This document shows positions 24,833-36,665 of a stretch of 64,000 nt of DNA, piece by piece. The translations under genes were made by a program, and so were the position numbers. Numbering within the stretch: position 1 is the first letter of the stretch; every line of letters begins with the position of its first letter. The stretch lies in assembly GCF_000759345.1 (NCBI RefSeq), contig NZ_JPZL01000003.1, positions 248,001 through 312,000 of the forward strand. The letters are read 5' to 3'. The DNA is from Litchfieldella xinjiangensis. GTDB lineage: Bacteria > Pseudomonadota > Gammaproteobacteria > Pseudomonadales > Halomonadaceae. The notes beneath the pieces were generated by a model that was not told where the DNA came from, made no database searches, and was given only the letters and a program-made list of their open reading frames with translations.

Positions 24833-26667
24833 TACTCGACGGTCACCGACTTGGCCAGGTTGCGTGGCTGGTCGACGTCCGTGCCCTTGAGCACCGCGAC
24901 GTGATAGGAAAGGAGCTGCAACGGCAAGGTATAGAGAATCGGCGCCAGAGCATCATCGATATGCGGCAGGCGCAGCATGTGGACCCCCTCGGCACGCTCG
25001 ATGGCGACATTCTCGTCGGCGAAGACGAACAGTTCACCGCCCCGGGCACGTACTTCCTGCAGGTTCGACTTCAGCTTGTCGAGCAGCTCGTCGTTGGGGG
25101 CCACGGAAATCACCGGCATCTCACTGTCAACCAGCGCCAGCGGGCCGTGCTTGAGCTCCCCGGCCGGATAGGCCTCGGCATGAATGTAGGAGATTTCCTT
25201 GAGCTTGAGCGCGCCTTCCAGGGCAATCGGAAAATGCGACCCTCGCCCGAGAAAAAGCGCGTGATGCTTTTCGGCAAACGCCGCCGATAGGGCCTCGATT
25301 TGCGGATCGAGCCTGAGCACTTCTTTCACTCGCTCCGGCAGGCTGCGCAATCCCTCGACGATCTGTGCCTGACGCTCGGGCTCTTGTCCGCGAACCTTGG
25401 CCAGCGCCAGCGTGAACAGCATCAGGGCGGTCAGCTGCGTGGTGAAGGCCTTGGTCGACGCCACGCCGATTTCCGGGCCTGCCTGGGTCATCAAGGTCAG
25501 GTCCGACTCTCTCACCAGGGAACTGCCCGGTACGTTGCAGATAGCCAGGCTACCCAAGTAATCGCGTTCCTGGGCGAAACGTAGCGCCGCCAGGGTATCC
25601 GCCGTCTCGCCGGATTGCGACAGGGTCACGAACAACGTGCCCTCGGGCACCACGACACGCCGGTAGCGGTATTCCGAAGCCACCTCGACCTGGGTGGGAA
25701 TGCCGGCATAGCGTTCCAGCCAGTAGCGCGCCACCATTCCCGCGTGGTAACTGGTCCCGCAGGCCACGATGTGGATCTGCTTGGCCCTGGAAAAGAGCGA
25801 TTCGGCTTCAATGCCGAAGCTTTTGACCAAAACTCCATTGTCACCGATGCGCCCCTCGAGGGTGGCCTCGATCACCTTGGGCTGCTCATGGATCTCCTTG
25901 AGCATGAAGTGGCGGTAGTCGCCCTTGCTGGACGCGCCATCGCCGTGCTCATAGGTCTGTACCGGGCGCGATACCGCCTGACCTTGCGCATCGAATATCT
26001 CGATTCGCCCCCCCTCGGAGAGGCGAACCACATCGCCTTCCCGCAGGTAGATGAAGCGGTCGGTGACTTGTAGCAAGGCCAGCGGATCGGACGCCAGAAA
26101 GGCCTCTTCGATCCCGACCCCTACCACCAGCGGACTGCCCTTGCGCGCCCCGATGACCACCTTGGGTTCACTGGCGTGAACCACCCCCAGCGCATAGGCG
26201 CCATGCAGACGCGCCAGAACGTGTTGCAAGGACGTCAGCAGGTCTTGGGTCGATTCATACTCGCGTGCCACCAGGTGAGCGACGACCTCGGTGTCGGTCT
26301 CGGAGGCAAAGGTGTAGCCCTGCTCCGCCAGTTCCTGCTTGAGCGACTCGTAATTCTCGATGATGCCGTTGTGGACGATCGCCACGTCTTCACCCGACTG
26401 ATGCGGATGCGCATTGCGTTCGGTGGGGCGGCCATGGGTCGCCCAACGCGTATGGGCGATTCCCGTGCCGCCAGCGAGGGGAACCGACTCGAGGCAATCG
26501 GCCAACGCCGCCACCTTGCCGGCCGCCCGCTGCCGGTGGAGCCGGGAACGGCCGTCAAGCACCGCCATGCCGGCTGAATCATAGCCGCGATATTCCAGTC
26601 GCTTGAGCCCTTCGAGCAGGATCTCCTGAACGTTGCGCTGGGCCACTGCCCCGACGATGCCACACAT
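24832..26667 (-). CDS. glmS: Glutamine-fructose-6-phosphate aminotransferase (isomerizing)
   Basis: The enzyme makes glucosamine-6-phosphate from fructose-6-phosphate and glutamine, the first step toward UDP-GlcNAc for peptidoglycan, LPS and PNAG. The N-terminal glutaminase starts MCGIVGAVAQRN with the catalytic Cys2 and has the loop GTGIAHTRWATHG. Two SIS domains follow (ACGTSYHAGMVARYW and FLGRGSHFPIALEGALKLKEISY), and the C-terminus LAKSVTVE is the family signature. The length of 611 is close to E. coli (609). It follows glmU by 30 bp. Its product feeds the pga genes elsewhere in the window. Confidence 0.98.
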   Translation of the reverse strand: MCGIVGAVAQRNVQEILLEGLKRLEYRGYDSAGMAVLDGRSRLHRQRAAGKVAALADCLESVPLAGGTGIAHTRWATHGRPTERNAHPHQSGEDVAIVHNGIIENYESLKQELAEQGYTFASETDTEVVAHLVAREYESTQDLLTSLQHVLARLHGAYALGVVHASEPKVVIGARKGSPLVVGVGIEEAFLASDPLALLQVTDRFIYLREGDVVRLSEGGRIEIFDAQGQAVSRPVQTYEHGDGASSKGDYRHFMLKEIHEQPKVIEATLEGRIGDNGVLVKSFGIEAESLFSRAKQIHIVACGTSYHAGMVARYWLERYAGIPTQVEVASEYRYRRVVVPEGTLFVTLSQSGETADTLAALRFAQERDYLGSLAICNVPGSSLVRESDLTLMTQAGPEIGVASTKAFTTQLTALMLFTLALAKVRGQEPERQAQIVEGLRSLPERVKEVLRLDPQIEALSAAFAEKHHALFLGRGSHFPIALEGALKLKEISYIHAEAYPAGELKHGPLALVDSEMPVISVAPNDELLDKLKSNLQEVRARGGELFVFADENVAIERAEGVHMLRLPHIDDALAPILYTLPLQLLSYHVAVLKGTDVDQPRNLAKSVTVE

Positions 26668-26697
26668 GCCGATTCTCCTTGATGTTCGCCAGACGAC

Positions 26698-28071
26698 TTA
26701 ATGTTCGCCGGACTGGTTCTTGCGCGGCCGCGGCCAATCGCGCTTGGTCACCTGCCGCCCACGGGCAACGGTCAAGGCACCCGCCTCGACGTCCTTGCTG
26801 ATCGTCGAGCCGGCACCCACGGTGACCCCACGCCCCAGAACCAGCGGGGCCACGAGTGCACTGTTCGAGCCGACGAAGACCTCATCGCCGATATCGGTGA
26901 AATGCTTATGGGTGCCATCGTAATTGCAGGTGATCGTACCGGCACCGACATTCACGCTCTTGCCCAGACGGGCATCGCCGACGTAACTCAAGTGATTGAT
27001 CTTACTGCCCTCGCCCACCTCGGCATTCTTGGTCTCGACAAAATTTCCGACCTTGGCCTTGGCGGCCAACCGAGTTCCAGGGCGCAACCGGGCGAACGGA
27101 CCGATATGGGTGAGCCCTTCGGTTTCCACCCCATCGAGCACGCTGTGCGATTCGATCACGCTACCGGCGCCGATATGGCTGTTGCGAATCACGCAGTAGG
27201 GCCCGACGTGCACGCCCTCCCCCAATTCGACCTCACCTTCGAAGACACAGCCGACATCGATCGATACATCCTGACCGCACACCAGTCGCCCCCTGACATC
27301 GAGGCGCGAAGGATCGGCCAGGGCGACGCCGGCTTCCAACAACGCTTCGGCGACCCCCGCTTGGTAGGCTCGCTCGAGGCGGGCCAGCTGGCTACGATTG
27401 TTGACCCCCTCGACCTCGAGCGGACTCGAGGGCTGGGCCGTGGCAACGGACACGCCTTCGGCCGCGGCCATGGCCACCACATCGGTCAGGTAGTACTCGC
27501 CCTGGGCATTGTCGGCCGAGAGCTGCGGCAGCCAGCGTTGCAGCTGTGCGCGGGTCATGGCCATGATTCCGGTATTGCACTCGGTGATGGCCCGCTGCTG
27601 CTCACTGGCATCCTTGTGTTCGACGATCGCGACCACCTCATTCTGCGCGTCGCGTACGATACGCCCGTAACCGGTAGGGTCCTCGAGCGTCACGGTGAGA
27701 AGGCCCATACGTCGCTCATCGACCTGGCTCAACAAGCCTTGCAAGGTCTCGTGGCGTATCAGCGGCACATCGCCGTAAAGCACCAGCACCTTGTCCTGGT
27801 CGAGATCGTCGGCGACCTGGGCCACGGCGTGGCCGGTTCCGCGCTGCTCATGCTGGACGGCAAAGTTGAGCGCACTATTACCAAGGGCCAGGCGCACCTG
27901 ATCGCCACCGTGGCCGATGACCACATGCAAGCGATGGGCATCGAGTTGTAGCGCGGTATCGATGACATGCCGCAGCATCGGTTTGCCGGCCAGGGGATGC
28001 AATACCTTGGGGGTATTCGAGCGCATTCGCTTGCCTTGTCCTGCGGCAAGGATCACCACGTCGAGCGTCAT
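26698..28071 (-). CDS. glmU: Bifunctional UDP-GlcNAc pyrophosphorylase / glucosamine-1-phosphate acetyltransferase
   Basis: GlmU makes UDP-GlcNAc from glucosamine-1-phosphate in two steps. The N-terminal uridylyltransferase has LAAGQGKRMRSNTPKVLH and the QHEQRGTGHAV and LYGDVPLI motifs. The C-terminal left-handed beta-helix (about 255-440) carries the acetyltransferase, with GNFVETKNAEVGEGSKINHLSYVGDA. Two ATGs stand side by side; I chose the second (28071) since AAGGAG lies five bases before it, while the first (28074) is only two bases away. The apbE stop overlaps this start. Confidence 0.97.
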   Translation of the reverse strand: MTLDVVILAAGQGKRMRSNTPKVLHPLAGKPMLRHVIDTALQLDAHRLHVVIGHGGDQVRLALGNSALNFAVQHEQRGTGHAVAQVADDLDQDKVLVLYGDVPLIRHETLQGLLSQVDERRMGLLTVTLEDPTGYGRIVRDAQNEVVAIVEHKDASEQQRAITECNTGIMAMTRAQLQRWLPQLSADNAQGEYYLTDVVAMAAAEGVSVATAQPSSPLEVEGVNNRSQLARLERAYQAGVAEALLEAGVALADPSRLDVRGRLVCGQDVSIDVGCVFEGEVELGEGVHVGPYCVIRNSHIGAGSVIESHSVLDGVETEGLTHIGPFARLRPGTRLAAKAKVGNFVETKNAEVGEGSKINHLSYVGDARLGKSVNVGAGTITCNYDGTHKHFTDIGDEVFVGSNSALVAPLVLGRGVTVGAGSTISKDVEAGALTVARGRQVTKRDWPRPRKNQSGEH

Positions 28072-29183
28072 CATGACTCCTTGTTTCGATCGGCATTCGT
28101 GTCGTCGGACGTTTCACTGGGCAGCGCAACATGCATATCGCTGAGCGCCTCGGCACCAAAGTACTCGACAAAGGCCGGACTCACTTCGCTGACCCAACCG
28201 TCACCCTCGCGCACCAGCGTCATTACGCGAAGCGACTGTTCGCGGGCCTTGGCCATCGCCTGCTCGGGTCCCAGCACCAGCAAGGCCGTGGCCCAGGCAT
28301 CGGCCCAGGCATTGGATGGATGCAGGACGGAAACCGACGCGAGCGGATGACGGATGGGGTAGCCGTTTCTCGGGTCGATGGTATGTGAATAACGCTCACC
28401 GTCCTGCTCAAAGTAGTTCCGATAATCGCCGGAGGTCGCCACTGTCATGTCATGCAGTGGCAACACGTGACGTGCCACCTGTCGGCTTCCATCCGGCACC
28501 TCGACACCTACCCGCCACGGGGACTGTTGACCGTCACGATACCCCGACACAGCCAGTTCGCCACCGATATTTACCAGATAATGGGAAAAACCATGATCGT
28601 CGAGGAGCGCCATCAGCCGGTCGGTGGCGTACCCCTTGGCGACGGCGGAAAGGTCGATGAAGACGTCGCTCATGCGCCGGGCTCGGCTGCGCTCGACATC
28701 GAGTTCCACCTTATCCAGCCCGATCTCACCCAGCCGGGCCTCGATCTCGTCGGGCTCGGGCACCTCACGCGGTCTCGCCTCGGGACCGAAACTCCACAGG
28801 TTCACGACCCCACCGATAGTAATATCGAAAGCCCCGCCACTTTGACGGGCCACGGCCTCGCTGATCGCCAGCACCTCGGTCAATTCCGCCGAAAGTGTCT
28901 TCCATTGCCCCACCGGGGTGCGGTTGAGGGCCATCAACTCGGCATCGTCACGGTAGGTGGACATGGCCGCATCCACGTCTTCGAGCGTATCTCGAATCCC
29001 GGCTTCGAGAAGGTCCAGATCGCTCTGTCGCAACGACTCCGCGAGGCTGACCTGATAGAACGTGCCGAATATCTCGCCTTCGAGGCGTATCGGCGTGTCG
29101 AGTTCGGGGTCCGTCTCGGCACACCCGGCCAGCCAGAGTCCGATCACTACCAGGCATAGAGGAAGCAGACGATGAAACTGCAT
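28071..29183 (-). CDS. apbE: FAD:protein FMN transferase lipoprotein (ApbE)
   Basis: ApbE covalently attaches FMN to Thr residues of proteins such as NqrB, NqrC and RnfG, using FAD. The ATG at 29183 begins a lipoprotein signal, MQFHRLLPLCLVVIGLWLAG, with a Cys just after LAG. Family motifs follow: GTFYQVSL, MSTYRDDAELMALNR, FDITIGGVVNLWSFGP, DLSAVAKGYATDRL, YLVNIGGELAVSG and HTIDPRNGYPIRHPLASVSV. The 370 residues are near the usual 350. In halophilic gammaproteobacteria the likely client is the Na+-pumping NADH:quinone reductase, not seen here. The stop overlaps the glmU start. Confidence 0.92.
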   Translation of the reverse strand: MQFHRLLPLCLVVIGLWLAGCAETDPELDTPIRLEGEIFGTFYQVSLAESLRQSDLDLLEAGIRDTLEDVDAAMSTYRDDAELMALNRTPVGQWKTLSAELTEVLAISEAVARQSGGAFDITIGGVVNLWSFGPEARPREVPEPDEIEARLGEIGLDKVELDVERSRARRMSDVFIDLSAVAKGYATDRLMALLDDHGFSHYLVNIGGELAVSGYRDGQQSPWRVGVEVPDGSRQVARHVLPLHDMTVATSGDYRNYFEQDGERYSHTIDPRNGYPIRHPLASVSVLHPSNAWADAWATALLVLGPEQAMAKAREQSLRVMTLVREGDGWVSEVSPAFVEYFGAEALSDMHVALPSETSDDTNADRNKES

Positions 29184-29199
29184 GATCGACACCGATCCC

Positions 29200-29997
29200 T
29201 TACCAGAAGAACCATAACAGCCACACCCCGAATACCACCCGGTAAACGGCGAAGGGTTGCATGCCGATGCGCTTGATGAAGGCCAGGAAGTAATGGATGC
29301 AGAGGAAGGCGCTAATGCCTGAAAGTATCGTCCCGCCAAGCATGGCCACCCAATCGACGGGGCGCGGCTCGGTAAGCAGAGTGATCGTTTCCAGCCCTCC
29401 CGCCAGAACGATCACGGGGATCGACATCAAAAACGAGAAACGTGCCGCGCCTTCGCGGTTCATGCCCAGCAGCAGTGCAGCCGTCATGGTGATGCCCGAA
29501 CGCGAGGTGCCGGGAATCAGGGCCAACGCCTGGGCCAGGCCAATCAACACGGCATCCTTGAGAGTGAGCTGGTATTCGTTGCGGCTGCCCCGGCCCCGCC
29601 AGTCGGCATAACTCAGCACCACCCCGAACACGATGAGGCCCAGCGCCAGGACCAGAGGTGAGCGCAGGCTGACCTCGATGGCATCATGGAAGATCAAGGC
29701 GGCCAGCCCTACGGGAATCGTGGCTACGATGACCCACCAGGCCAGGCGGGCATCCTGGTCGGTACCGCCCCCCCTGACCGAAACCAGCCAGCGATCGAGC
29801 ATGCGCCATAGCTCGCGTCGGAAATATACCACGACCGCCAGCAACGTGCCCACATGCAGAGACACATCGAAGGCGAGTCCCTGATCGGGCCACGAAGTGA
29901 GTTCAGGAACCAGAATGAGGTGAGCGGAGCTGGAAATGGGCAGGAATTCGGTGATGCCCTGCACCAGGGAGAGAACGACGACCTGAAGCCAATCCAT
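29200..29997 (-). CDS. uppP: Undecaprenyl-diphosphatase (BacA/UppP)
   Basis: This inner-membrane phosphatase recycles undecaprenyl pyrophosphate for cell wall synthesis and gives bacitracin resistance. The 265 residues start MDWLQVVVLSLVQG, followed by the catalytic motif ITEFLPISSSAHLIL and the second motif LIPGTSRSGITMTAALLLG with Arg and Ser. About eight helices are visible. The ATG at 29997 fits the family start and has GGGA upstream; 52 extra in-frame codons before it have no similarity. It is followed 16 bp later by apbE. Confidence 0.96.
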   Translation of the reverse strand: MDWLQVVVLSLVQGITEFLPISSSAHLILVPELTSWPDQGLAFDVSLHVGTLLAVVVYFRRELWRMLDRWLVSVRGGGTDQDARLAWWVIVATIPVGLAALIFHDAIEVSLRSPLVLALGLIVFGVVLSYADWRGRGSRNEYQLTLKDAVLIGLAQALALIPGTSRSGITMTAALLLGMNREGAARFSFLMSIPVIVLAGGLETITLLTEPRPVDWVAMLGGTILSGISAFLCIHYFLAFIKRIGMQPFAVYRVVFGVWLLWFFW

Positions 29998-30124
29998 GGA
30001 AATCCCATCTGCAAACGTAAAGGTCAGCGGCAGGCCTCGCGTCGCGCCCGCCGCAGCTGAGCATACACATCTTTGGTCGTACTGTCGTTCGTGAGGCAAG
30101 AACTCCAGCGACCGGCGCCTAGGC

Positions 30125-31498
30125 TCATAATCCGCTGAGTATGGCCGTGGCAATGCTGAAATAAATCAGGACCCCCGAGGCATCGATCAGCGTGGTCACC
30201 AAGGGCGCCGAGGCGGTCGCTGGATCCCAACCGAAACGATCGAGCACGAACGGCAAGCACATACCCAACAAGCTTCCGAACAGGACAATGGTGACCATGC
30301 TCAGCGCCACGACCATGGCCACGGCTTCGCCGCCTCGCACGATGCCTATCGGGGCCACGGCGAGCGCCATGGTTACGCCGAGCGAACCCGCTACCAGGAG
30401 CTCGCGGCCCAGCATCTTGCCCCAGTCGCGCACCCCCACGTCGCCGGTGGCCATGCCCCGCACCATGAGCGTCGCCGCCTGTGCACCGGCGTTGCCACCA
30501 CTGCCAATCAGTAACGGAAGAAAGAACACCAGCGCCACCTCGGCGGCGATGATTTCCTCGAAGGCAGCAATGCCGGCACCGGAGAATAAATTGCCGAACA
30601 CCAGTAACACCAGCCAGATGACACGCTTACGGTAAAGGCTCCATAACGGTACGCGACTGACCCGGTTTTCCAACTGACCGATCGACATCCCCTTGTGGAT
30701 ATCTTCGGTGGCTTCGGATTCTGCCACATCCATGGCATCGTCATGGGTCACGATGCCTACCAGTCGCTGCTCGGCATCGATCACCGGTACCGCCAACAGA
30801 TCGTAACGGGCCACGAGGCGCGCCACATCCTCCTGGGGCGCATCGACACGTGCATTGATGACATCCTTGATCATCAGCTCATCGAGCTGCGCCCCAGGGC
30901 GGGCCACCATCAATTGTCGCAGCGACAGCGTGCCGGCCAGGCGACCTTCGCTATCGACGATGTATATCTGGTACACCGTCTCGGCATCGGGAGCCGTCTG
31001 GCGGACCCGCATCATGGCCTGGGATACCGACATGCCGCTAGGAATCGCCACGTAGTCAGTGGTCATCACCGCACCGGCCGTGCCTTCCTCATAACTGGCC
31101 AGCCGCTTCAGTTCCTCGCGCTCGCGATGGGCCATCCGACGCAGCAGCGACTCGCGGCGATCCTCGCCGAGCAGATTGAACAGATCGGCACGCTCGTCAC
31201 CGCTCATCTCCTCGAGCACCGCCAGCAGCGCTTCATCGGACATGACCTCGGCCAGGTCTGCTTGAAGCTCCGTGGAGAGATAGCCGAACACATTGGCACG
31301 ACGCTCGATCGACAGACGCTTCAATAGGCCCAGGACCGCTTCTGTATCGTCCTCTTCCTCGGCGAGATCATCGAGAATCTCGCCAATATCCGCTGCTCGC
31401 AACTCAGGCAGCAGGGATTCAAGCGTTTGTGAATCATTTGCCTCGAGCAGCGCCAGCAGCCTGGCTTTCAGGTCACTCAAGGCTTCATTCAGGGCCAT
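30125..31498 (-). CDS. mgtE: Magnesium transporter MgtE
   Basis: MgtE is a dimeric Mg2+ channel gated by cytoplasmic Mg2+. It has an N-terminal acidic helical domain (about 1-130: LPELRAADIGEILDDLAEEE and MSGDERADLFNLLGEDRRE), two CBS domains (about 135-265: MTTDYVAIPSGMSV and IVTHDDAMDV), a plug helix and five transmembrane helices. The pore region LLIGSGGNAGAQAATLMVRGMA is clear. The ATG at 31498 is selected for family length (457) and a GGAG ribosome site; the frame stays open upstream. It sits between atpC and uppP, an unusual place. Confidence 0.95.
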   Translation of the reverse strand: MALNEALSDLKARLLALLEANDSQTLESLLPELRAADIGEILDDLAEEEDDTEAVLGLLKRLSIERRANVFGYLSTELQADLAEVMSDEALLAVLEEMSGDERADLFNLLGEDRRESLLRRMAHREREELKRLASYEEGTAGAVMTTDYVAIPSGMSVSQAMMRVRQTAPDAETVYQIYIVDSEGRLAGTLSLRQLMVARPGAQLDELMIKDVINARVDAPQEDVARLVARYDLLAVPVIDAEQRLVGIVTHDDAMDVAESEATEDIHKGMSIGQLENRVSRVPLWSLYRKRVIWLVLLVFGNLFSGAGIAAFEEIIAAEVALVFFLPLLIGSGGNAGAQAATLMVRGMATGDVGVRDWGKMLGRELLVAGSLGVTMALAVAPIGIVRGGEAVAMVVALSMVTIVLFGSLLGMCLPFVLDRFGWDPATASAPLVTTLIDASGVLIYFSIATAILSGL

Positions 31499-31605
31499 AG
31501 GCAGGCTCCACACCCATCCGTCCGAGCCAGGCCCAAGACGATGCCGTTGATAACAGGCCATTGCGTACGCGGGGCCTGGAGGCGAGACCGTTCCATCTTA
31601 CCAGA

Positions 31606-31645
31606 GAAACAAAAACGCCCCTTGAACGCAGTGTTCGAGGGGCGT
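31606..31645 (-). terminator. Rho-independent terminator after atpC
   Basis: On the minus strand an ACGCCCCT/AGGGGCGT stem (31615-31622 with 31638-31645), with an inner GAAC/GTTC pairing, is followed by TTTTTGTTTC. It lies 21 bp after the atpC stop and should end the atp operon transcript. Confidence 0.85.
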
Positions 31646-31666
31646 GGGTCATACCGAGACGCGTGA

Positions 31667-32095
31667 TCAGCCCTTGCCGGCCTTCTTGCGCAATTGCTGG
31701 ATGGTACGCAACTGAGCGACGGCTTCGGCCAACTCGGCCGCAGCACGGGTATAGTCGATCTCGGAGGACTTCTCGTTGAAGGCCTTGAGCGCCTGCTGAC
31801 GTGCCTCTTCGGCAGCCGCCTCGTCCAGATCGGCTGCACGCGAAGCCGTGTCGGCAAGCACCGAAACCACATCGGGCTGGACTTCGAGGAAGCCACCGGT
31901 CACGTAGTAGTGCTCTTCTTCACCGCCATCATGGATGACGCGTACCGGACCCGGCTGAAGCTCGGTGAGCAGCGGGGCGTGGCCCGGGAGTATCCCAAGC
32001 TCACCCATGATTCCGGACGCGATCACCTGCTCCACTTCGCCCGAGAAGATCGACGCCTCGGCGCTGACGATCTCGCACTTGAAGCTTTTCGCCAT
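31667..32095 (-). CDS. atpC: ATP synthase epsilon subunit
   Basis: The epsilon subunit forms part of the central stalk and inhibits ATP hydrolysis. The 142 residues start [20 protein letters not shown], followed by the beta-sandwich motifs [19 protein letters not shown] and [21 protein letters not shown], then a helical C-terminal hairpin (residues 88-140). It is the last gene of atpIBEFHAGDC, with a terminator after it. Confidence 0.98.
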   Translation of the reverse strand: MAKSFKCEIVSAEASIFSGEVEQVIASGIMGELGILPGHAPLLTELQPGPVRVIHDGGEEEHYYVTGGFLEVQPDVVSVLADTASRAADLDEAAAEEARQQALKAFNEKSSEIDYTRAAAELAEAVAQLRTIQQLRKKAGKG

Positions 32096-32124
32096 AGTGT
32101 TGTCCCCTTGGTGGACGACCTCAC

Positions 32125-33597
<1,473 letters not shown>

Positions 33598-34482
33598 CTA
33601 TACGGCAGAGGCGCCACCGACGATCTCGGAGATTTCCTGGGTAATGGCGGCCTGACGGGCCTTGTTGTAAACCAGTTCCAGGTCATCGATCAGATTGCCG
33701 GCGTTGTCGGTGGCACTCTTCATGGCGATCATTCGCGCCGCTTGCTCGCAAGCGACGTTCTCGACCACCGCCTGGTAGACCTGCGATTCGATGAAACGCA
33801 CCAGCAGGTTATCCAGCAGCGCCTTGGCATCCGGCTCATACAGGTAGTCCCAGCTTCCGGGACGGCTGTTGTCCTCATCGTCCTGCGTGTCGCTACCCAT
33901 ATCGGGAGACAACGGCAGGATCTGACGCACGACCGGCTTCTGGGTCATGGTGTTGACGAACTCGTTGTACACCACGAACAGACGGTCGATGCGACCCTCG
34001 TCGTACGCCTCGAGCATGATCTTGATGCTACCGATCAGATCCCGCAGTTCCGGCGCTTCGCCCATGCCGCTGGAAGCGGCCACAAGCTCACCGCCATACT
34101 TGCGGAAGAACGCGCTGGCCTTGGAGCCGAGCGCACAGAACTGAAGTTCCGCGCCCTCGTCCCGCCAGGCCTTGGCGTCACGCAATACGGCCTTGAACAG
34201 GTTGACGTTCAAGCCACCGGCCAGACCACGATCGCTCGACACCACGATGTAACCGACGCGATTGACCTCACGTTCGATCATGTACGCGTGGCGATACTCC
34301 GGGTTGGCATCGGCAATATGGCCGACGACGTTACGGATCTGACGGGCATACGGCTGGCTCGCCTTCATGCGATCCTGAGCCTTACGCATTTTCGATGCCG
34401 CGACCATTTCCATGGCGCTTGTGATCTTCTGCGTATTCTTGATGCTCGCGATCTGGGTGCGTATTTCTTTTGCAGCTGCCAT
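33598..34482 (-). CDS. atpG: ATP synthase gamma subunit
   Basis: The gamma subunit is the rotating central shaft. The 294 residues begin [20 protein letters not shown] and end with the long C-terminal helix [20 protein letters not shown], both family hallmarks. Compared with the 287 residues of E. coli there is a small insertion ([18 protein letters not shown], about 197-214), acidic as expected in a halophile. It is flanked by 74 and 99 bp spacers from atpA and atpD. Confidence 0.98.
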   Translation of the reverse strand: MAAAKEIRTQIASIKNTQKITSAMEMVAASKMRKAQDRMKASQPYARQIRNVVGHIADANPEYRHAYMIEREVNRVGYIVVSSDRGLAGGLNVNLFKAVLRDAKAWRDEGAELQFCALGSKASAFFRKYGGELVAASSGMGEAPELRDLIGSIKIMLEAYDEGRIDRLFVVYNEFVNTMTQKPVVRQILPLSPDMGSDTQDDEDNSRPGSWDYLYEPDAKALLDNLLVRFIESQVYQAVVENVACEQAARMIAMKSATDNAGNLIDDLELVYNKARQAAITQEISEIVGGASAV

Positions 34483-34556
34483 AGCGATCTACCCTCTCGT
34501 TCGGGGCCCTCAGGAGCGTTGACAGCCCGCCCGGTCGTTACGGGCGGGCCACGGCA

Positions 34557-36101
34557 TTACCAGCTCTGAGTGGCCTTGAACTTCTCGAGACCCTCTTTCA
34601 AGCCTTGCTGGATCTCGTCGTTGTAGTCGCCGGTCTCGTTGATCTTGTCGAGCAACTCGCCATGTTCGGCTTTCATGTAGCCGTGCAGGGCACGCTCGAA
34701 ATCCAACACCTTGCTGACTTCTACATCGTCGAGGAAGCCCTTGTCGGCCGCATACAGCGACAGCGCCATCTCGGCCACGGAAAGCGGCGAGTACTGATTC
34801 TGCTTCATCAGTTCGGTGACGCGCTGCCCGTGTTCCAGCTGCTTGCGAGTCGCCTCGTCAAGATCGGAGGCAAACTGAGAAAACGCCGCCAGTTCGCGAT
34901 ACTGGGCCAGCGCCAGACGCACGCTACCACCCAGCTTCTTGATGATCTTGGTCTGTGCGGAACCACCGACACGCGAAACCGAAAGACCGGCGTTGATGGC
35001 CGGACGTACACCCGAGTTGAACAGGTTGGTTTCGAGGAAGATCTGGCCGTCGGTGATCGAGATCACGTTGGTGGGAACGAACGCGGAAACGTCGCCACCC
35101 TGGGTCTCGATGATCGGAAGCGCCGTCAGCGAACCGGTCTTGCCGGTGACTTCGCCGTTGGTGAACTTCTCGACGTAGTCGGCATTGACGCGCGCTGCGC
35201 GCTCAAGCAGACGCGAGTGGAGATAGAAGACGTCACCGGGGTAGGCTTCACGGCCCGGCGGGCGGCGCAGCAACAGCGATACCTGACGATAGGCCACGGC
35301 CTGCTTGGACAGATCGTCATAGACGATCAGCGCGTCTTCACCACGATCACGGAAGTACTCGCCCATGGTGCAGCCTGAATAGGCCGCCAGGAACTGCATC
35401 GGGGCTGGGTCGGCAGCGCCGGCCGCCACCACGATGGTGTGTTCCATGGCACCGTGATCCTCGAGCTTGCGCACGATGCTGGCAATGGTCGACTGCTTCT
35501 GGCCGATAGCCACGTAGACACAGGTGACGCCCTTGCCTTTCTGGTTGATGATGGCATCAACGGCAATGGCCGACTTACCTACCTGGCGGTCACCGATGAT
35601 CAGCTCACGCTGGCCGCGACCGATCGGCACCATCGCGTCGATGGACTTGAGGCCGGTCTGGATCGGCTGGTCGACCGACTGGCGGGTGATGACGCCCGGG
35701 GCGACCTTTTCCACCGCATCGGTCAGTTGGGTGTTGAGATCACCCTTGCCATCGATGGGGTTACCCAGTGCATCGACCACGCGGCCGATCAGCTCAGGGC
35801 CCACCGGGACTTCGAGGATGCGGCCGGTGCACTGGGCCGTCATGCCCTCTTCGAGTTGCAGGTAGTCACCCAGGACCACCACGCCAACCCCGTCGCGCTC
35901 GAGGTTGAGCACCATGCCGAAGATGTTGCCGGGAAATTCGATCATTTCACCGAACATCGCGTCTGCCAGGCCATGAATTCTCACGATGCCGTCGGAAACG
36001 CTGACGATGGTGCCCTGATTGCGGGCTTCGGATGCGACATCAAGCTTTTCGATACGCTGCTTGATGATGTCGCTGATCTCGGAAGGATTCAGTTGCTGCA
36101 T
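34557..36101 (-). CDS. atpA: ATP synthase alpha subunit
   Basis: This is the regulatory nucleotide-binding subunit of F1, 514 residues. Walker A GDRQVGKS is preceded by GRGQRELII, and the [18 protein letters not shown] and [27 protein letters not shown] motifs are intact. The N-terminus [20 protein letters not shown] forms the delta-binding helix. It is 16 bp after atpH. Confidence 0.99.
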   Translation of the reverse strand: MQQLNPSEISDIIKQRIEKLDVASEARNQGTIVSVSDGIVRIHGLADAMFGEMIEFPGNIFGMVLNLERDGVGVVVLGDYLQLEEGMTAQCTGRILEVPVGPELIGRVVDALGNPIDGKGDLNTQLTDAVEKVAPGVITRQSVDQPIQTGLKSIDAMVPIGRGQRELIIGDRQVGKSAIAVDAIINQKGKGVTCVYVAIGQKQSTIASIVRKLEDHGAMEHTIVVAAGAADPAPMQFLAAYSGCTMGEYFRDRGEDALIVYDDLSKQAVAYRQVSLLLRRPPGREAYPGDVFYLHSRLLERAARVNADYVEKFTNGEVTGKTGSLTALPIIETQGGDVSAFVPTNVISITDGQIFLETNLFNSGVRPAINAGLSVSRVGGSAQTKIIKKLGGSVRLALAQYRELAAFSQFASDLDEATRKQLEHGQRVTELMKQNQYSPLSVAEMALSLYAADKGFLDDVEVSKVLDFERALHGYMKAEHGELLDKINETGDYNDEIQQGLKEGLEKFKATQSW

Positions 36102-36117
36102 GCCATGTCCCTCAGAC

Positions 36118-36654
36118 TCAGGCGGTTAGCGACTCGCGCAGGCGATTGAGTCGTCCGCGTACCGAACCGTCGATGACGGTATCGCCGGCACGCAGGACCA
36201 CTCCGCCCAGGAGCGTCGGATCAACCTGAGTGGTAATGGAGATTTCACGATTGAGGCGCTTCTCGAGTGCCTTGCCCAGCGTGTCCTGCTGCTTGTCATC
36301 CAGGTCATAGGCCGAGACGATGACCACATCCATACGCCGATCATGCTCGGCACGGAATGTCTCGAACTGTTCCGAAATGGCAGCAAGCGCCGGAAGACGC
36401 CCCTTCTCACCCAAGTGATCGATGAAGCGACGAGCAGCATCGTTCAGCTCGACGTCAGCCACCTCGATCAACATATCCACCTTGCGGGGGGTATCGAGCT
36501 TGGGGTTGTTAATGACCTTTTGCATCTCGCGCACGGAAGCGACCTGGCCAAGCCGATTGAGTTGCTCGGACCAGGTCTGGAGTTCCTCGTGATCGCGGGC
36601 GTACTCGAACGCTGCCTTGGCGTAAGGACGCGCGACAGTTGACGTTTCCGCCAT
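36118..36654 (-). CDS. atpH: ATP synthase delta subunit
   Basis: The delta subunit joins the peripheral stalk to the top of F1. The 178 residues show an N-terminal helical domain ([20 protein letters not shown]) and the C-terminal motif [33 protein letters not shown]. The ribosome site GGAGGTGATC just before the ATG matches ten consecutive bases complementary to the standard 16S 3' end, one of the strongest sites in the window. This may help set subunit stoichiometry. It lies 11 bp after atpF. Confidence 0.98.
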   Translation of the reverse strand: MAETSTVARPYAKAAFEYARDHEELQTWSEQLNRLGQVASVREMQKVINNPKLDTPRKVDMLIEVADVELNDAARRFIDHLGEKGRLPALAAISEQFETFRAEHDRRMDVVIVSAYDLDDKQQDTLGKALEKRLNREISITTQVDPTLLGGVVLRAGDTVIDGSVRGRLNRLRESLTA

Positions 36655-36665
36655 GGATCACCTCC

